Shown here: in pieces, positions 34,289 through 45,411 of the stretch | Numbering within the stretch: position 1 is the first letter of the stretch | Layout: each line of letters starts with the position of its first letter | From: Chromatiales bacterium | Lineage (GTDB): Bacteria > Pseudomonadota > Gammaproteobacteria > JAGRGH01 | DNA: 64,000 nt | NCBI GenBank assembly: GCA_020445605.1 | Contig: JAGRGH010000047.1 | Location: forward strand, 44,956 to 108,955 | Direction of reading: 5' to 3' | The notes under the pieces: model-generated | The model's database searches: none | What the model saw: only the letters and a program-made list of their open reading frames with translations | Told to the model about the DNA's origin: nothing | Made by a program: the position numbers and the translations under genes

Positions 34289-35710
34289 TCAGCGGTGCAC
34301 CCAGGACACCCGCCCGTCGGCGTGGAACACCAGGCAGCCATGACCGGCAGGGCCGCAGTCATCGAGCAGGTGGATCGAATCCCGACTCCGGTTCAGCCGC
34401 CAGGCCAGACCGTCGATGCCGATCGCGAAAAAGCGCTGGCTGTCTTCCACGCGTACCGACAGCTGCGAGGGAATTTCCGCTTGTGAAAGCGCTTGCAGGG
34501 TCGACTCGGCCCAGCGCGCGCGACCGATCAGCGCGGGGTGATCCAGCCAGCGCGTGCCGGCCACTGCGACCCACGACGACAGCCCGACCAGCGCGGCCGC
34601 AAGCACCACGCGCCGGCTGCCAAGCAGGCCGCGCGCCAGGGCGATGACCGGCAGTATCGCCGCCACCGCCGCGTAGTACGCATAGCTGTTCCAGGCCATC
34701 GGGAAATACGGCGCGTACGCCGCCAGCGCAAACGCCGCGGTCATGAACCAACGGCGCCGCCCCAGATCGGTTTTCCGCGCGGCAACGGTCCAGACCCACA
34801 GCACGGGCACTGCCGTGGCGACCGCCCAAAGCAGCCCCGGCCCGGCATCGCCGAGCAGGATCATGCGCAGCGCCTCGCGCGGCACATTGAGCATCCACGC
34901 CGCGAACGAGACCCCGTTGCGAACCAGATTGTCGCCAAGGTTCAGCGCATAGGCCGGCGGAATGGCCGAGGTAAAGCGGACCCGCAGCAGCAGCCACATC
35001 ACGACGATGCAGACTGCCAGAATCCATACGACGATCTCGGCGCGGCGCACCGGTTTCGCCACGAACACGGTTAGCACCGCCATCAGCAGAGGGGTCATGA
35101 TCGCCGCCTCCTTGCTCATCAGCGCCGCGACCAGAAACGCGAGGGCGGCACCAAACAGTACCGCCCGCGCCCGTCCCGAGGCCTGACCGGCCGCAACCCA
35201 TGCGGCCAGGCTCAGCGCGGTGAACGCCGCCAGCACGGAACTGTTCGCGGCCGATGCCCAGTGCACCGCCAGCAGATGCAGCGCCAGCACGGCATACAGG
35301 GCGCCGGCCAGTCCGGCGACTGCGCCGGGCGCGCCCCAGCGACAGGCGCGCGCGAGCGTGAACGAGAGCAGCCCCACCGAGGCCGCCGCGATCAGCAGAA
35401 AGGCCAGATTGCCAAAATGCGTTCGCCTGGCATCACCGCCCAGCGCCGATTCCACGAATCGCCACCAGGTCTGATGCGACAGCGGACGCCAGAACTGGCC
35501 ATGCACCTCCGGGACGAATGCCGACCAGAGCGGCTCGCCCGCAAGATTCGCGGCCCGCGCCTCAATGAGAAAGTGATAGTCGTCCGCCCAGAACGGCGTG
35601 TGCAGCGCGGGCAGCCACAGGACCGCGGCGAATGCACCGAGTATGGCCACGGCGATCCACACCGGACGCGCCGCGCCGGCCATCCCGGCATTCAGTCGCG
35701 AAAGGCCCAT
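34289..35710 (-). CDS. Polytopic membrane protein, GT-C glycosyltransferase-like
   Basis: About 473 residues from ATG 35710; an earlier ATG at 35785 would overlap the RND gene by 53 bp. Around ten membrane helices. After helix 1 comes [19 protein letters not shown], with the acidic pair (DD) in the first periplasmic loop expected of GT-C enzymes such as the GT39/ArnT group. The C-terminal 80 residues are soluble ([21 protein letters not shown]). No specific substrate can be named. The 177-bp gap downstream (34112-34288) holds no gene. Confidence 0.6.
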   Translation of the reverse strand: MGLSRLNAGMAGAARPVWIAVAILGAFAAVLWLPALHTPFWADDYHFLIEARAANLAGEPLWSAFVPEVHGQFWRPLSHQTWWRFVESALGGDARRTHFGNLAFLLIAAASVGLLSFTLARACRWGAPGAVAGLAGALYAVLALHLLAVHWASAANSSVLAAFTALSLAAWVAAGQASGRARAVLFGAALAFLVAALMSKEAAIMTPLLMAVLTVFVAKPVRRAEIVVWILAVCIVVMWLLLRVRFTSAIPPAYALNLGDNLVRNGVSFAAWMLNVPREALRMILLGDAGPGLLWAVATAVPVLWVWTVAARKTDLGRRRWFMTAAFALAAYAPYFPMAWNSYAYYAAVAAILPVIALARGLLGSRRVVLAAALVGLSSWVAVAGTRWLDHPALIGRARWAESTLQALSQAEIPSQLSVRVEDSQRFFAIGIDGLAWRLNRSRDSIHLLDDCGPAGHGCLVFHADGRVSWVHR

Positions 35711-35732
35711 CCGCCCGGGGTCTACCCGCGGA

Positions 35733-38700
35733 TCAGCCCGTTGCAGCCGGCGCGGAACCGCCCGCGCTGGCCGCATGTCCGCCAACGGGCGCCGGGTCGC
35801 GATGGAACAGCGAATACACCGCGGGAATCAGGAACAGCGTGATCACGGTCGAGGCCGCCAGCCCGCCGAGCACCGTGCGCGCGAGCGGCGCCTGGGCATC
35901 GGCGCCCTCGCCGATGCCGAGCGCGAGCGGCAGCAGCGCCAGCATGGTCGTCAGGGTCGTCATGAGAATCGGCCGCAGGCGTCGACGGCCGGCCTCGGCG
36001 AGCGCCTCGCGCGTCGCCACGCCCTCGCGGCGCAGCTGTCCGGCCTGGTCGACCAGCAGGATCGCATTGTTCACAGCAATGCCACCGAGCAGGATGCAGC
36101 CGATCGCCGACTGCAGGTTCAGCGTCGTGTGCGTCAGGAACAGGGTCAGCAGCACGCCGACCGTCGCGACCGGCACCGACAGCATGACGATGAACGGATC
36201 GCGCAGCGATTCGTACTGCGAGGCCAGCACCATGTAGACCAGCACCAGCGCCAGGCCGAGCGCGACGGCCAGTTCGCGAAAGCCCTTTTCCTGTTCCTCG
36301 AACTTGCCGGAGATGGTCAGGTCGTAGCCGACCGGCAGCGCAATGCCGGCGATGCGTTCGCGGATGTCGCGCGCGACCGAACCCAGATCGCGGTCGGCGA
36401 CGTTGGCCTTCACGGAAACGATGCGCTGCTGGTCCTTGCGTTCGATCAGCACCGGTCCGCGTCCGGTCTGCGTCGTCACCAGATTGCGCAGTGCGACGAG
36501 TTCCCCGGAGGGTGTACGCACGCCCAGGTCGAGAATCTCGTCGATCGAGCGTCGCTCGGCGTCCGCGAGCTGCACGAGGATGCGATAGGAATTGCCGGCA
36601 ACGCGGTACTCGCCGGCCTTCGAGCCGGCAACCGCGGTCTCGATCAGGTCGGTCACGTCGCGAACGTTCAGGCCCAGGTCCGCGACCTTGTCGCGCAGGA
36701 TGTGGATATGCTGCTGCGGAATGCCGGCCTCGCGGCTGACATCCACATCGGTGACGCCCGGCACATCCCCGATTGCGCCCGACACCTGACGCGCGAGCAG
36801 GCCGAGCGTTTCGAGGTCGAACCCGCGCACCTCGACTGTCACACCTTCCTCGGTCGCAAGGATGCGCTCGAGCAGAAACTGGCCCTGCGGCGCGCGGGTC
36901 TTGATGGTCATGCCGGGAATGCGCCCGTCGAGCTGTTTGCGCAGTTCGCGCGCAATCTCCTCGTTGGAACGCGAGCGCTCGGTGGCCGCCGTCAGAGACA
37001 GGCGCATTTCACCGGACGCCTTGGCGCTGCCACGCGTGCCCGAGGTCACCACCGTTGTCACCGACGACACGGTTTCGGGGACGGCCGCGTTGACGACCTT
37101 TTCCATCTCGCGGGTCTGCCGGTCGATGAGATCAAGCCTTGTGCCGACCTCCATCTCGCCGGTGACGCGCACCTCGCCCTCGTCGCTCGGCGGCAGGAAT
37201 TCGCTGCCGATATACGGCACCAGCAGCAGACTCGCCGCGAACGCGGCAATCGACAACGCGATCGCCAGGAAGCGGTGGCGCAATACGGTGAGCAGTCCAT
37301 CGCCGTAGGCGGTCTCCAGCGCCTTCAGCGCCGCACCCGCGCGCGCGGCGATGCCGGTTTCGCGCTCGCCCATGGCCCGCGCCGGATCGCGCGCGAGCAT
37401 GCGCGAAGCGAGCATCGGCACGAGGCTCAGCGAGACCAGCAGCGAACAGGCCAGCGAGAACATGATCACGTAGGCGAGTTCCTTGAACAGTTCGCCGGAC
37501 ACCCCGCGCACGAACACCAGCGGCAGGAAGATCACCAGCGTCGTGACCGTGCCGGCGATGACGGCGGTCGCAACCTCGCGGGTTCCGGCAACGGCCGCTT
37601 CCATCGGCGCCTCGCCGCGTTCCTGGTGGCGCCGAAAGATGTTCTCGAGCACGACCACGGAACTGTCGACCATCATGCCGACGCCGAGCGCGAGCCCGCC
37701 GAGCGTCATCAGGTTCAGGGTGAACCCGCCAAAGAACAGCAGCGCAAAGGTGGCGACGACCGAGATCGGGATCGCCAGCGAAATCACCGCCGTGCTGCGC
37801 AGGTTGCGCAGGAAAAACAGCAGCACCAGCACCGCCAGCGCGCCACCGTAGAGCACCGACTGCGCGACGTTCGAGATCGAGCGCTCTATGAAATTGCCCT
37901 GGTTGATCACGGGCACGATATGCACCTGCGGGAACGCCCGGTTCAGTTCGTCGACTTCGGCGAGCACCGCGCGCGCGACTTCCACCGTGTTCGCGCCGGC
38001 CTGCTTGCGGATCGCCACGCGCAGCCCGCGTTCGCCGTTCACGCGGATGATGCGCGTGAGCTTCTCGTAGGTGTCGTGCACCCGCGCGACCTCGCCGAGC
38101 TTCACCAGCGCGCCGTCGTGCTGGCCGATGACCGTCTGGCGGATCTCCTCAAGGCTTGTGAACTCGGCCGGCGCGCGCAACGTGACCTCGTAACGGCCTC
38201 GCTCGATCTTGCCGGCCGGCCGGTCCAGATTCGCAGCGCCGATCGCATCGCGGATCGCGTTCAGCGACAGCCCCAGCGCGTTGACCTTCGCGGGATCGAT
38301 TTCCACGCGCAGCTCGCGCGTGAATCCGCCCCAGGGATCGACCTGCGCGACACCGGGAACGCGCGCGAAGCGGTAGCGGATCTGGTCCTCGACGAACTGC
38401 GTGAGTTCGACCGGGTCGAGCGGGCTGGAAATACCGAGCAAGACCACCGGAAAGGTATCCACGTCGAACTTCGTCACCCGCGGCCCGACGATGTCGTCGG
38501 GCAGTTCGCTGATCTCGTCCTGCAGCGTCGCCTGCACGTCGACCGCGACCGTATCGATGCTCGTGCCCCAGCCGAAGCTGACCTTCACGCTGGAGTTGCC
38601 ATCATAGGAAGTCGAGGTCATCTCCTCGACGCCCGGCACCGTCGAGATGATCTCCTCGACGATCTGCGTGACCAGCCGCTCGACGACGATCGGGTCGGCA

Positions 38701-38858
38701 CCGTCGTATTGCGTGCGCACGGTCAGCGTCGGCAGTTCGATCGCAGGCAGGAGGTCGATCTGCAGGCGACCGAGCGCGACCGCCCCGAGCACGACGACGA
38801 CCATGGTCACCATGGTGGTGAACACCGGCCTCCGCACGCTCGCCTGGGCAAGACTCAT
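35733..38858 (-). CDS. RND efflux transporter permease (HAE1/AcrB-like)
   Basis: Proton-driven inner-membrane pump of 1041 residues with the duplicated RND layout: 12 membrane helices and two large periplasmic loops. Motifs: [20 protein letters not shown] (N-terminal helix), [35 protein letters not shown] (helix 4 with the proton-relay Asp), and [15 protein letters not shown] (helix 10). Likely exports drugs, lipids or metabolites; the substrate is not predictable. Coupled by 4 bp to its adaptor gene. No TolC-type outer-membrane gene is adjacent. Confidence 0.93.
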   Translation of the reverse strand: MSLAQASVRRPVFTTMVTMVVVVLGAVALGRLQIDLLPAIELPTLTVRTQYDGADPIVVERLVTQIVEEIISTVPGVEEMTSTSYDGNSSVKVSFGWGTSIDTVAVDVQATLQDEISELPDDIVGPRVTKFDVDTFPVVLLGISSPLDPVELTQFVEDQIRYRFARVPGVAQVDPWGGFTRELRVEIDPAKVNALGLSLNAIRDAIGAANLDRPAGKIERGRYEVTLRAPAEFTSLEEIRQTVIGQHDGALVKLGEVARVHDTYEKLTRIIRVNGERGLRVAIRKQAGANTVEVARAVLAEVDELNRAFPQVHIVPVINQGNFIERSISNVAQSVLYGGALAVLVLLFFLRNLRSTAVISLAIPISVVATFALLFFGGFTLNLMTLGGLALGVGMMVDSSVVVLENIFRRHQERGEAPMEAAVAGTREVATAVIAGTVTTLVIFLPLVFVRGVSGELFKELAYVIMFSLACSLLVSLSLVPMLASRMLARDPARAMGERETGIAARAGAALKALETAYGDGLLTVLRHRFLAIALSIAAFAASLLLVPYIGSEFLPPSDEGEVRVTGEMEVGTRLDLIDRQTREMEKVVNAAVPETVSSVTTVVTSGTRGSAKASGEMRLSLTAATERSRSNEEIARELRKQLDGRIPGMTIKTRAPQGQFLLERILATEEGVTVEVRGFDLETLGLLARQVSGAIGDVPGVTDVDVSREAGIPQQHIHILRDKVADLGLNVRDVTDLIETAVAGSKAGEYRVAGNSYRILVQLADAERRSIDEILDLGVRTPSGELVALRNLVTTQTGRGPVLIERKDQQRIVSVKANVADRDLGSVARDIRERIAGIALPVGYDLTISGKFEEQEKGFRELAVALGLALVLVYMVLASQYESLRDPFIVMLSVPVATVGVLLTLFLTHTTLNLQSAIGCILLGGIAVNNAILLVDQAGQLRREGVATREALAEAGRRRLRPILMTTLTTMLALLPLALGIGEGADAQAPLARTVLGGLAASTVITLFLIPAVYSLFHRDPAPVGGHAASAGGSAPAATG

Positions 38859-40078
38859 GGCGCCTTCTTGCGTTCCTTGCGCGGCTTGTCGTCGGCGGGT
38901 GATTTGCCATCGCCAGTACGAACCGCAGAGCCGTCTTTCAACAACTGCTGACCGAGCACCACGACACGGCCGTCGAGGCCCTCGCCGTGGACCTGTACGC
39001 GCAAGCCGGACTGGATGCCGACGCGCACCGGTCGCCAGACGACGCTCGCGCCATCGGGTGTGAGCACGAACACGCCGTGCTGATCGTCGCGTTTGACCAG
39101 TGCGGCCTCGGGCACGATCACCGCGTCCTCCACCGTTGCGAGCACCACGGCCGCGCGAATGAACATGCCGGGCTTGAGTTTCAGTTCAGGGTTGTCGACG
39201 CGCAATTCCACGCGCGCCTGCCGCGACGCCTCGCGGAACACCGGCGCAATCCGCGTGATGACGCCGGCGAAGGTCCCACCCGGATGGGCGTCGGTGGACA
39301 GCGCGGCCGTCTGACCGACGCGCAGCAGCGTGTAGTCGCGCTCGGTCACGTAGAACACGGCCTCGACCGGATCGAGCGCGACGATGCGCAGCAGCGGCGC
39401 GTTCGCCGCGACGGTGTCGCCCTCGTCGACGACCCGTTCGGCGACAAACCGGCGCCCGCCGTCCTCACGCCAGTCGGCGGCAACCTTCGTGTAGCCCAGA
39501 CGAATGCGCGCGGCCTCGAGCTGGGCCTCGGCACTGGCGATCCGCGCACGCGTGACGCTCACCTGCGCCTGTTTCGCGAGGTAGTCCGCGTTCGCGGTGT
39601 CGCGCTGCGACTCGCTGCTCACACCGCGCGTACGCAGCTGGTCGATGCGCTCGAGTTCACGTTTCGCGATCGCGACCAGACTCTCCGCCTCGGCATGGCT
39701 GGCGCGGGCGACCTCGAGATCGGCACGCGCAACGGCGACGGCCTGCACGAATTCCGCATCGTCGAGCCATGCGACGACCTGTCCACGTTCGACCGGGTCC
39801 GCCAGATCGACATTGAGCTGCCTGACCCGCCCGCCGACCTTCGGCGCAACGTCGAACTCGGCACTCGCACCGAGCGTGCCGGTGAACGAACGCACATCCT
39901 CGATCGGTCCGTGTTCGATCGCGGCGGTTTCAACCGGAACCGGCTTCTTGTCGGCGCCCTTCCCCTTGGCGGTCGGCGCGGGCTCGTTCAGGCGCGCATG
40001 AATACCCCAGGCCAGCGCCGCGGCGACGGCGAGCACGATCAGCCAGAACAACGCGCGTCTGAATACGCGTGCGCTCAT
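38855..40078 (-). CDS. RND efflux periplasmic adaptor (membrane fusion protein)
   Basis: 407 residues. N-terminal membrane anchor ([18 protein letters not shown]), lipoyl-like half ([33 protein letters not shown]), alpha-helical hairpin (about 120-195, [22 protein letters not shown]), second lipoyl half and beta-barrel ([29 protein letters not shown]). Joins the RND pump to an outer-membrane channel. First gene of the two-gene operon. No regulator is adjacent. Confidence 0.92.
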   Translation of the reverse strand: MSARVFRRALFWLIVLAVAAALAWGIHARLNEPAPTAKGKGADKKPVPVETAAIEHGPIEDVRSFTGTLGASAEFDVAPKVGGRVRQLNVDLADPVERGQVVAWLDDAEFVQAVAVARADLEVARASHAEAESLVAIAKRELERIDQLRTRGVSSESQRDTANADYLAKQAQVSVTRARIASAEAQLEAARIRLGYTKVAADWREDGGRRFVAERVVDEGDTVAANAPLLRIVALDPVEAVFYVTERDYTLLRVGQTAALSTDAHPGGTFAGVITRIAPVFREASRQARVELRVDNPELKLKPGMFIRAAVVLATVEDAVIVPEAALVKRDDQHGVFVLTPDGASVVWRPVRVGIQSGLRVQVHGEGLDGRVVVLGQQLLKDGSAVRTGDGKSPADDKPRKERKKAP

Positions 40079-40184
40079 GTCGAAGGGATTCCTCTGCGTC
40101 CCGGGGTTACAGGACTTCGGCCTCAGTATGGGTGAAATCGTTCCGCCCCGCCGGCAATCGAATACCGAGCGCGCGACCAGCGGA

Positions 40185-40216
40185 TTGTTGAAGCGAGGAT
40201 CTCAACAGCCTGCTAA
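40185..40216. repeat. Terminal fragment of a hairpin element at the stop of the large TPR gene
   Basis: TCAACAGCCTGCTAA at 40202-40216 is identical to the right end of the hairpin element before dnaG (59913-59927). With TTGTTGA just upstream it can form a stem (TGTTGA/TCAACA). On the minus strand the repeat end begins TTAGCAGG, and its TAG is the stop codon of the large TPR gene. The rest of 40079-40212 contains nothing recognisable. Confidence 0.6.
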
Positions 40217-43200
40217 CGGCGTTTGACGTCATAGCTGACTGCGTCGTCGGTCATCAGGACGAAATCATCGCCGCTGCGTCGCTCAATGTAATAGGTCGCC
40301 GCCTCGCCATCGTCATAGACCAGAAACAGTTGCGCGTCCTGCATCGCGCCCCAGCGACCCTGGCGCGACTGCGTTGCCGCGCCGTCCGACCAGAACACGA
40401 AACGACCGTTGCCGTTCAGCCGCAGTCGACCGGCGCCGGGCATGTAGCGCCACTGCGCCTGCGGCTGCAACGTCCACTCACCGACCAGGGTGCGAGACGC
40501 AGTGACGCCCGGGATCGACAGCAGCGCCGCGGCATCCGCCGTCGAACCCCGCGCATCGGGCGGCGGCGCCGAAAGCGCCGCAAGCTGGCGGTCGAGTTCG
40601 CGCTGCTCGGCATCGGCGTGTTCATGCATGCCGCGCGCACGCAGCACGTCGATGCGCTGCTGGTAGCGCTGGCGCAGCCCGCGTTCCTGTTCGGCCCGCC
40701 GGGCATCGTCCTGCGCCTGATACTGACCGCCCGCGTTCGCCTGCTGCGCCGACTGCTGACGCGAGAGCAGCTTCGCCAGGCTGTTCTGCAACAGGTTTGC
40801 CTCGCGCCGGCCCTGCTCGGTGAGCTGGCCGTAGCCGATGCCGGACAGGGTCTCCTGCGCCCCGGCGATGTCGCCGGCCTTCAGCCGCTCGGCCGCCAGC
40901 GCGACGCGTGCATCCCCGGCTGCGGCGTCGGCCTCGCCGGCGTAGTTGCTGCCGGCGTCCGCACTGCCGATCTTCGCCCGGCCGACCACCGGACCGAGCG
41001 CCGTCGCGGCCTCCAGCGCGGCGACCGCCTCGGGCTGGCGCCCCAGTGCACGCAGCGCCTCGGCACTGCCGGCCCAGGCCGATGCGATCAGGCTCGCCGC
41101 GTTGCGTGGCGCCGGCGGAGGTTCCGATGGATCGCGCTCGCCCGGCAACATCGCGCCGAACATCTCGACCGACTGCCAGCCCGGCTCGAACCGCGGCACC
41201 AGCGCGGTGATCGCGGAGTTCGCAACCAGCGCCGCAGGCCAGTCGCGCCGCTCGGCGGCCAGCGCCGCCAGCCGCGCGTTGGCCGCGATCGCGGTGGCGA
41301 ACGCCGCGGCATGCCGTGCCGGCGGGGCTGTCTGCGGATCGTCCGCGGCCAGACGGGCCCGTTCCAGTGCGGCGGCGATGCGGTATTGCACGGCAGCGGC
41401 ACCGGGCTGGCCCTGCGCCTCGAACGCCGCGCCCAGATACGCCGCCGCCCGCGCGTCGGTCGGGTCGATCCGCGCCGCGCGTTCGAGATCGGCCTGCGCA
41501 CCGCGCTGATCGGTACGCCCGATGCGCGCCCACGCGCGCCGCAACAGCGGCGCGGCCGTGGTCTGGTAAAAGCGGTCCGCGGCCAGCCGCTGCTCGGTCG
41601 CACGATCGGCGTCGCCCATGCGCGCGTAGACGCGGGCGAGTTCGTCCTGCGCACGCGGGTCGCTCGCGTCCAGTGCGATCGCGCGTTCCAGCGCCGCGGC
41701 CGCGGCGGACAGGTCGCGCGACCACTGCGCGACATCGGCCTCGAGCAGATGGCCGAGATAGGTGCCGGCGGTCGCCTTTAGTGCGCGATCGACGGCCTGG
41801 CGTGCGCGTCGCCGCAGCTCCTCGGCCTGCCGGTCGAGTGCCGCGGCCTGCGCAAGCTCGGACTGGGTGGGCGGATGGCAAGTCGTCGTCGTGACTTCCC
41901 AGACGCCGTCGTAACGGGTCTCGGTGCGTGAACTGCTCGAGCAGTCGTCGCTGCGCAGTGCCGCTGCCTGGGCATTCATCGCGTTCGCGCGACGCGCCTT
42001 GTAGTAGGCGTAAAGGGCCAGCGCCTCGGGATCATCCGGGGCCAGTTTCAGCGCCCGGTCGGCGAGCTGTTCGGCCTCGCCGTCGCGCTGGAGCCGCGCG
42101 AGGACCGAGGCCTTGGTCAGCATCGCCTTGACACTGCGCGAATCGATCGCGAGCGCCGCGTCGAGCGCGGTGACGGCGCGCTCGAGTTCCGACTCGCGCG
42201 AACGCTGCCAGCGCCACGCGACCTGCGGCCGGCGCGGTTCGACCGTCTCGCCGCGCAGGTCGGCCTCGTCGGCGAGATGGGTCGCAAGCGCGATGTGCGT
42301 CGCGACATCCTTCGGCGCCGCGCGCACCGCGGCCTCGAGGATGCGCAGCCGGTTCTGGTACCCCTCGTCATAGCGCAGGCGACGTGCGCCGGCCGCGCGC
42401 TGCAGGGCCACAGCGGCCGCGTCGAGCCGCGGCTCATCAGCACCGTCGTTCGCGGCGTCGACCAGCCTTTCGCGCAGGGCCTGGACCGCTGCGGCGCTCG
42501 GTGCCGCGGGCAGCGCAGTCGCGATGCGCGCGCGTGCGTCGCGCGCACCCGCATCGCCGAGTTCCGCGGCCAGGGCGAGGTCCGCGGCGGCACGTTCGCC
42601 GTCGCCGAGCAGGGCGGCCGCCCGCGCCCGCTCGCGGTAGGCCGCAGCCATGCGCGTATCCAGTGTCAGCGCGATGGTGAGCTCGCTGCGCGCGGTCTGC
42701 GCGCGTCCGAGTTCCAGCCATGCGCGCCCCATGAGATAAATCATCCCCGGGTCATCCGGATAGGCGCGGCGCGCGAAACCGGCGTAGAGCAGCACGTCCG
42801 ACCAGCGGCCCGAAGCGGCCCGCTCGTGCGCCTTCGCGCGATGCGCCGGCGCCAGATCGGGATCGACCAGCATGCGGTTGGCGAACCAGCTCGCCGCCCT
42901 GTTGCGTGCCGCGTCGAGCGCCGCATTGCCGCGCAGACGGCCGTCGCAGCGGGCCTGAACATGGGCCTGGGCGTAGTCGTCGATGACGAATGATGCGTAG
43001 TCGGTCGGATAGTCGTTCTTGCTGCCCTGGATCAGATGACCGGGCACCGCGAAGCGGCCGGATTCGCACTGGCGATCGCCGGCCGGCACCTGTTTCTGCA
43101 AACTGCGCGGTGGCTTCAGTCCACCACCCGGATAGACATCACCGCCCATTCCCGCGGCGGCCGTGCTCCAGAGCTGCGCCTCGCGGCCACGGCCACCGAG

Positions 43201-43491
43201 ACGCGAAAAGCGGCCCAGGGTCTTCACCGCGAGATCGAAACGCTCGGCCGCGGTCTGCGCAACACCGAGCGCGAGCACCATGCGCGGGTCGCTGCCGGAA
43301 GCATCCAGCGCCGACTGGAACGACCGCTCGGCCTGCGCGAAATTGCCAGCCCGCAGCGCCTCCAGACCGTCCAGGTATGGGGCAAGCCCCGCGGCGGCGT
43401 GGTCGGCCGCGAACGTGACCACGGGGCAGGCCAGCACGATTGAACCGAGCCACGCAATCGCGCGATTCCGACGCGTACGAACAGTGCTCAC
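40213..43491 (-). CDS. Large secreted TPR protein
   Basis: 1092 residues. Signal peptide (AIAWLGSIVLACPVVTFAA). Many tetratricopeptide repeats throughout, including FAQAERSFQSALDASGSDPRMVLALGVA and ARAWLELGRAQTARSELTIALTLD; a cysteine pair in CSSSSRT...TTTCHPP near residue 535; a Gln/Ala/Arg coiled-coil stretch (about 930-1000, QQSAQQANAGGQYQAQDDARRA). The last 100 residues form a beta-rich lipocalin-like module (LVGEWTLQPQAQWRYMPG, GRFVFWSDGAATQSRQGRWG). No known function; a periplasmic scaffold is most likely. It is divergent from a small secreted protein gene. Confidence 0.78.
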   Translation of the reverse strand: MSTVRTRRNRAIAWLGSIVLACPVVTFAADHAAAGLAPYLDGLEALRAGNFAQAERSFQSALDASGSDPRMVLALGVAQTAAERFDLAVKTLGRFSRLGGRGREAQLWSTAAAGMGGDVYPGGGLKPPRSLQKQVPAGDRQCESGRFAVPGHLIQGSKNDYPTDYASFVIDDYAQAHVQARCDGRLRGNAALDAARNRAASWFANRMLVDPDLAPAHRAKAHERAASGRWSDVLLYAGFARRAYPDDPGMIYLMGRAWLELGRAQTARSELTIALTLDTRMAAAYRERARAAALLGDGERAAADLALAAELGDAGARDARARIATALPAAPSAAAVQALRERLVDAANDGADEPRLDAAAVALQRAAGARRLRYDEGYQNRLRILEAAVRAAPKDVATHIALATHLADEADLRGETVEPRRPQVAWRWQRSRESELERAVTALDAALAIDSRSVKAMLTKASVLARLQRDGEAEQLADRALKLAPDDPEALALYAYYKARRANAMNAQAAALRSDDCSSSSRTETRYDGVWEVTTTTCHPPTQSELAQAAALDRQAEELRRRARQAVDRALKATAGTYLGHLLEADVAQWSRDLSAAAAALERAIALDASDPRAQDELARVYARMGDADRATEQRLAADRFYQTTAAPLLRRAWARIGRTDQRGAQADLERAARIDPTDARAAAYLGAAFEAQGQPGAAAVQYRIAAALERARLAADDPQTAPPARHAAAFATAIAANARLAALAAERRDWPAALVANSAITALVPRFEPGWQSVEMFGAMLPGERDPSEPPPAPRNAASLIASAWAGSAEALRALGRQPEAVAALEAATALGPVVGRAKIGSADAGSNYAGEADAAAGDARVALAAERLKAGDIAGAQETLSGIGYGQLTEQGRREANLLQNSLAKLLSRQQSAQQANAGGQYQAQDDARRAEQERGLRQRYQQRIDVLRARGMHEHADAEQRELDRQLAALSAPPPDARGSTADAAALLSIPGVTASRTLVGEWTLQPQAQWRYMPGAGRLRLNGNGRFVFWSDGAATQSRQGRWGAMQDAQLFLVYDDGEAATYYIERRSGDDFVLMTDDAVSYDVKRR

Positions 43492-43729
43492 ACCGAGTTA
43501 CCTTCAGGAACCGTTCAGCTTGCCCGGAGCATAGTCCACACCGGCCCGCGGCAGTGGAGTTCTCTCGGGAGGCGCGGATCAATCCACCCGGGATTGGCAG
43601 CGCATCGCGGCTGAATAGTTCAGCGATTTCCCGAGCCACACGCTATGCTCCGGGCCACGGCACGCCGCCGATCGATTCACGGCGGTGCACGACGCACATG
43701 AAACCCAAAGAACATAAGGAGTCCGTCCA

Positions 43730-44113
43730 GTGAAACTGAAACTTGTGGCCATGACCGCGACACTCGCCCTGCTCGCAGGGGGCACCGCATTCGCCCGCGA
43801 CTGGGACAACAACCCGCCCGGCTGGCGCGGCGGCCCCGGCACGAACTGGGAGAACCCGCGTGGACCGGTCGGCGGCCCCGGCGCCTCGCCCGACCGTCGT
43901 TACTGGCGCAACCCGCCCGGACCGGCCGGCGGCCCAGGCACCGGCCCGTACTGGGGCATGGCGAACCCGCCCGGCCCCGTCGGCGGCCCCGGCAGCGGCG
44001 CGTACTACCGCCATGACTGGGACAACAATCCGCCCGGTCCGCGTGGCGGCCGTGGCACCAACTGGGAGAACCCGCCCGGCTGGCGCGGCGGCTGGGGCGC
44101 CTCGCCGGACTGA
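43730..44113 (+). CDS. Small secreted Pro/Gly/Trp-rich repeat protein
   Basis: 127 residues, GTG start with a strong TAAGGAG 8 nt upstream. Signal peptide MKLKLVAMTATLALLAGGTAFA. The mature part repeats DWDNNPPG-x-RGG-x-GTNWENP and GP-x-GGPGASPD: a block near residues 24-55 recurs almost unchanged at 95-127, with NPPGPxGGPG units between. Low complexity and likely unstructured. I do not recognise a family. The 238 bp upstream hold a -10-like GCTATGCT (about 43648) and no other gene. Confidence 0.72.
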   Translation: MKLKLVAMTATLALLAGGTAFARDWDNNPPGWRGGPGTNWENPRGPVGGPGASPDRRYWRNPPGPAGGPGTGPYWGMANPPGPVGGPGSGAYYRHDWDNNPPGPRGGRGTNWENPPGWRGGWGASPD

Positions 44114-44128
44114 TCCGGTCGCTTGATT

Positions 44129-44166
44129 GCCGCCGCGGCCAGCAACCGCGGCGGCCGTTCATTTGT
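44129..44166 (+). terminator. Likely terminator after the Pro/Gly-rich gene
   Basis: Perfect 10-bp stem GCCGCCGCGG / CCGCGGCGGC with a 7-nt loop, followed by a weak T-rich run (CGTTCATTTGTG), 16 bp past the stop codon. Confidence 0.6.
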
Positions 44167-44263
44167 GCCCCGGCCACCGGCCGGACCGATCATCAGCCTT
44201 GAGCCGGCAGACACCACGCGTTTTCGACAGCCATCTGCCCGACGACAACAACAGATCGAACGC

Positions 44264-45214
44264 ATGCGGGTATCCAATCGAAAGCGGGTCATGGTCACGG
44301 GCGGCGCGGGCTTTCTCGGGTCGCACCTTTGCGAGCGGCTGCTCGCCGACGGCTGTGACGTGCTGTGCGTCGACAACTTCTACAGCGGCACGCGCGATAA
44401 CGTCAGCCACCTGTTGTCGAATCCGCACTTCGAGCTGATGCGCCATGACGTGACCTTCCCGCTGTACGTCGAGGTCGACGAGATCTACAACCTCGCGTGT
44501 CCGGCCTCGCCGATTCACTACCAGCGCAATCCGGTGCAGACGACGAAGACCAGCGTGCATGGCGCGATCAACATGCTGGGGCTCGCCAAGCGCACGCGCG
44601 CAAGGATCTTTCAGGCGTCGACCAGCGAGGTGTACGGCGACCCCGAGGTTCATCCGCAGCGCGAGGACTACTGGGGACGTGTCAACCCGAACGGCCCGCG
44701 CTCGTGCTACGACGAGGGCAAGCGCTGCGCCGAGACCCTGTTCTTCGACTATCGGCGCCAGCACGGCCTGGACATCAAGGTCGTGCGCATCTTCAACACC
44801 TATGGACCGCGCATGCACCCGAACGACGGGCGCGTGGTCAGCAACTTCATCGTCCAGGCACTGCGCGGCGAAGACATCACGATCTACGGCAGCGGCGAGC
44901 AGACGCGCAGCTTCTGCTACGTGGACGACATGATCGACGGCTTCCTGCGCATGATGGCGAGCCCCGCCGAGTGCATCGGCCCGGTCAACCTCGGCAACCC
45001 CGGGGAGTTCACGATCAACGAGCTCGCGAAGACCGTACTGAAGCTCGTCGGCGGCCCCTCCCAGCTCGTATACAAACCACTGCCCGGCGACGACCCCAGA
45101 CAACGCCAGCCCGACATCGGCCTGGCTCGGGAAAAACTGGGGTGGGAACCGAAGGTGTCACTGATACCGGGCCTGGAAAGGACCATCGAGTATTTCCGGA
45201 GATTGGTCAGGTAG
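44264..45214 (+). CDS. UDP-glucuronate decarboxylase (UDP-xylose synthase type)
   Basis: Short-chain dehydrogenase/reductase-fold enzyme converting UDP-glucuronate to UDP-xylose for surface polysaccharide. 316 residues from ATG 44264. NAD site [47 protein letters not shown]; catalytic Ser in [16 protein letters not shown] and Tyr/Lys in [11 protein letters not shown], all highly characteristic of UXS. The frame is open from 44123, but that part overlaps the terminator hairpin. The following 197 bp (45215-45411) hold no gene or motif. No other polysaccharide genes are nearby. Confidence 0.92.
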   Translation: MRVSNRKRVMVTGGAGFLGSHLCERLLADGCDVLCVDNFYSGTRDNVSHLLSNPHFELMRHDVTFPLYVEVDEIYNLACPASPIHYQRNPVQTTKTSVHGAINMLGLAKRTRARIFQASTSEVYGDPEVHPQREDYWGRVNPNGPRSCYDEGKRCAETLFFDYRRQHGLDIKVVRIFNTYGPRMHPNDGRVVSNFIVQALRGEDITIYGSGEQTRSFCYVDDMIDGFLRMMASPAECIGPVNLGNPGEFTINELAKTVLKLVGGPSQLVYKPLPGDDPRQRQPDIGLAREKLGWEPKVSLIPGLERTIEYFRRLVR

Positions 45215-45411
45215 CGATCCGGCAGAACTCGCGCGAATCATTGTCGCCCCGTCCCGCGAATGACAGGCCAAAGCGCACCCCTCTGTGAACGCACGTACGA
45301 CCGGGCAGAAACGCAATGCCCCGACCGACCCGTTTCGCGACAGCCCCGACACACCCGATTACACCTGCGGCGCGCCGGGTCAATAAGCACGCACCGCAGA
45401 AACGGCGGCGC

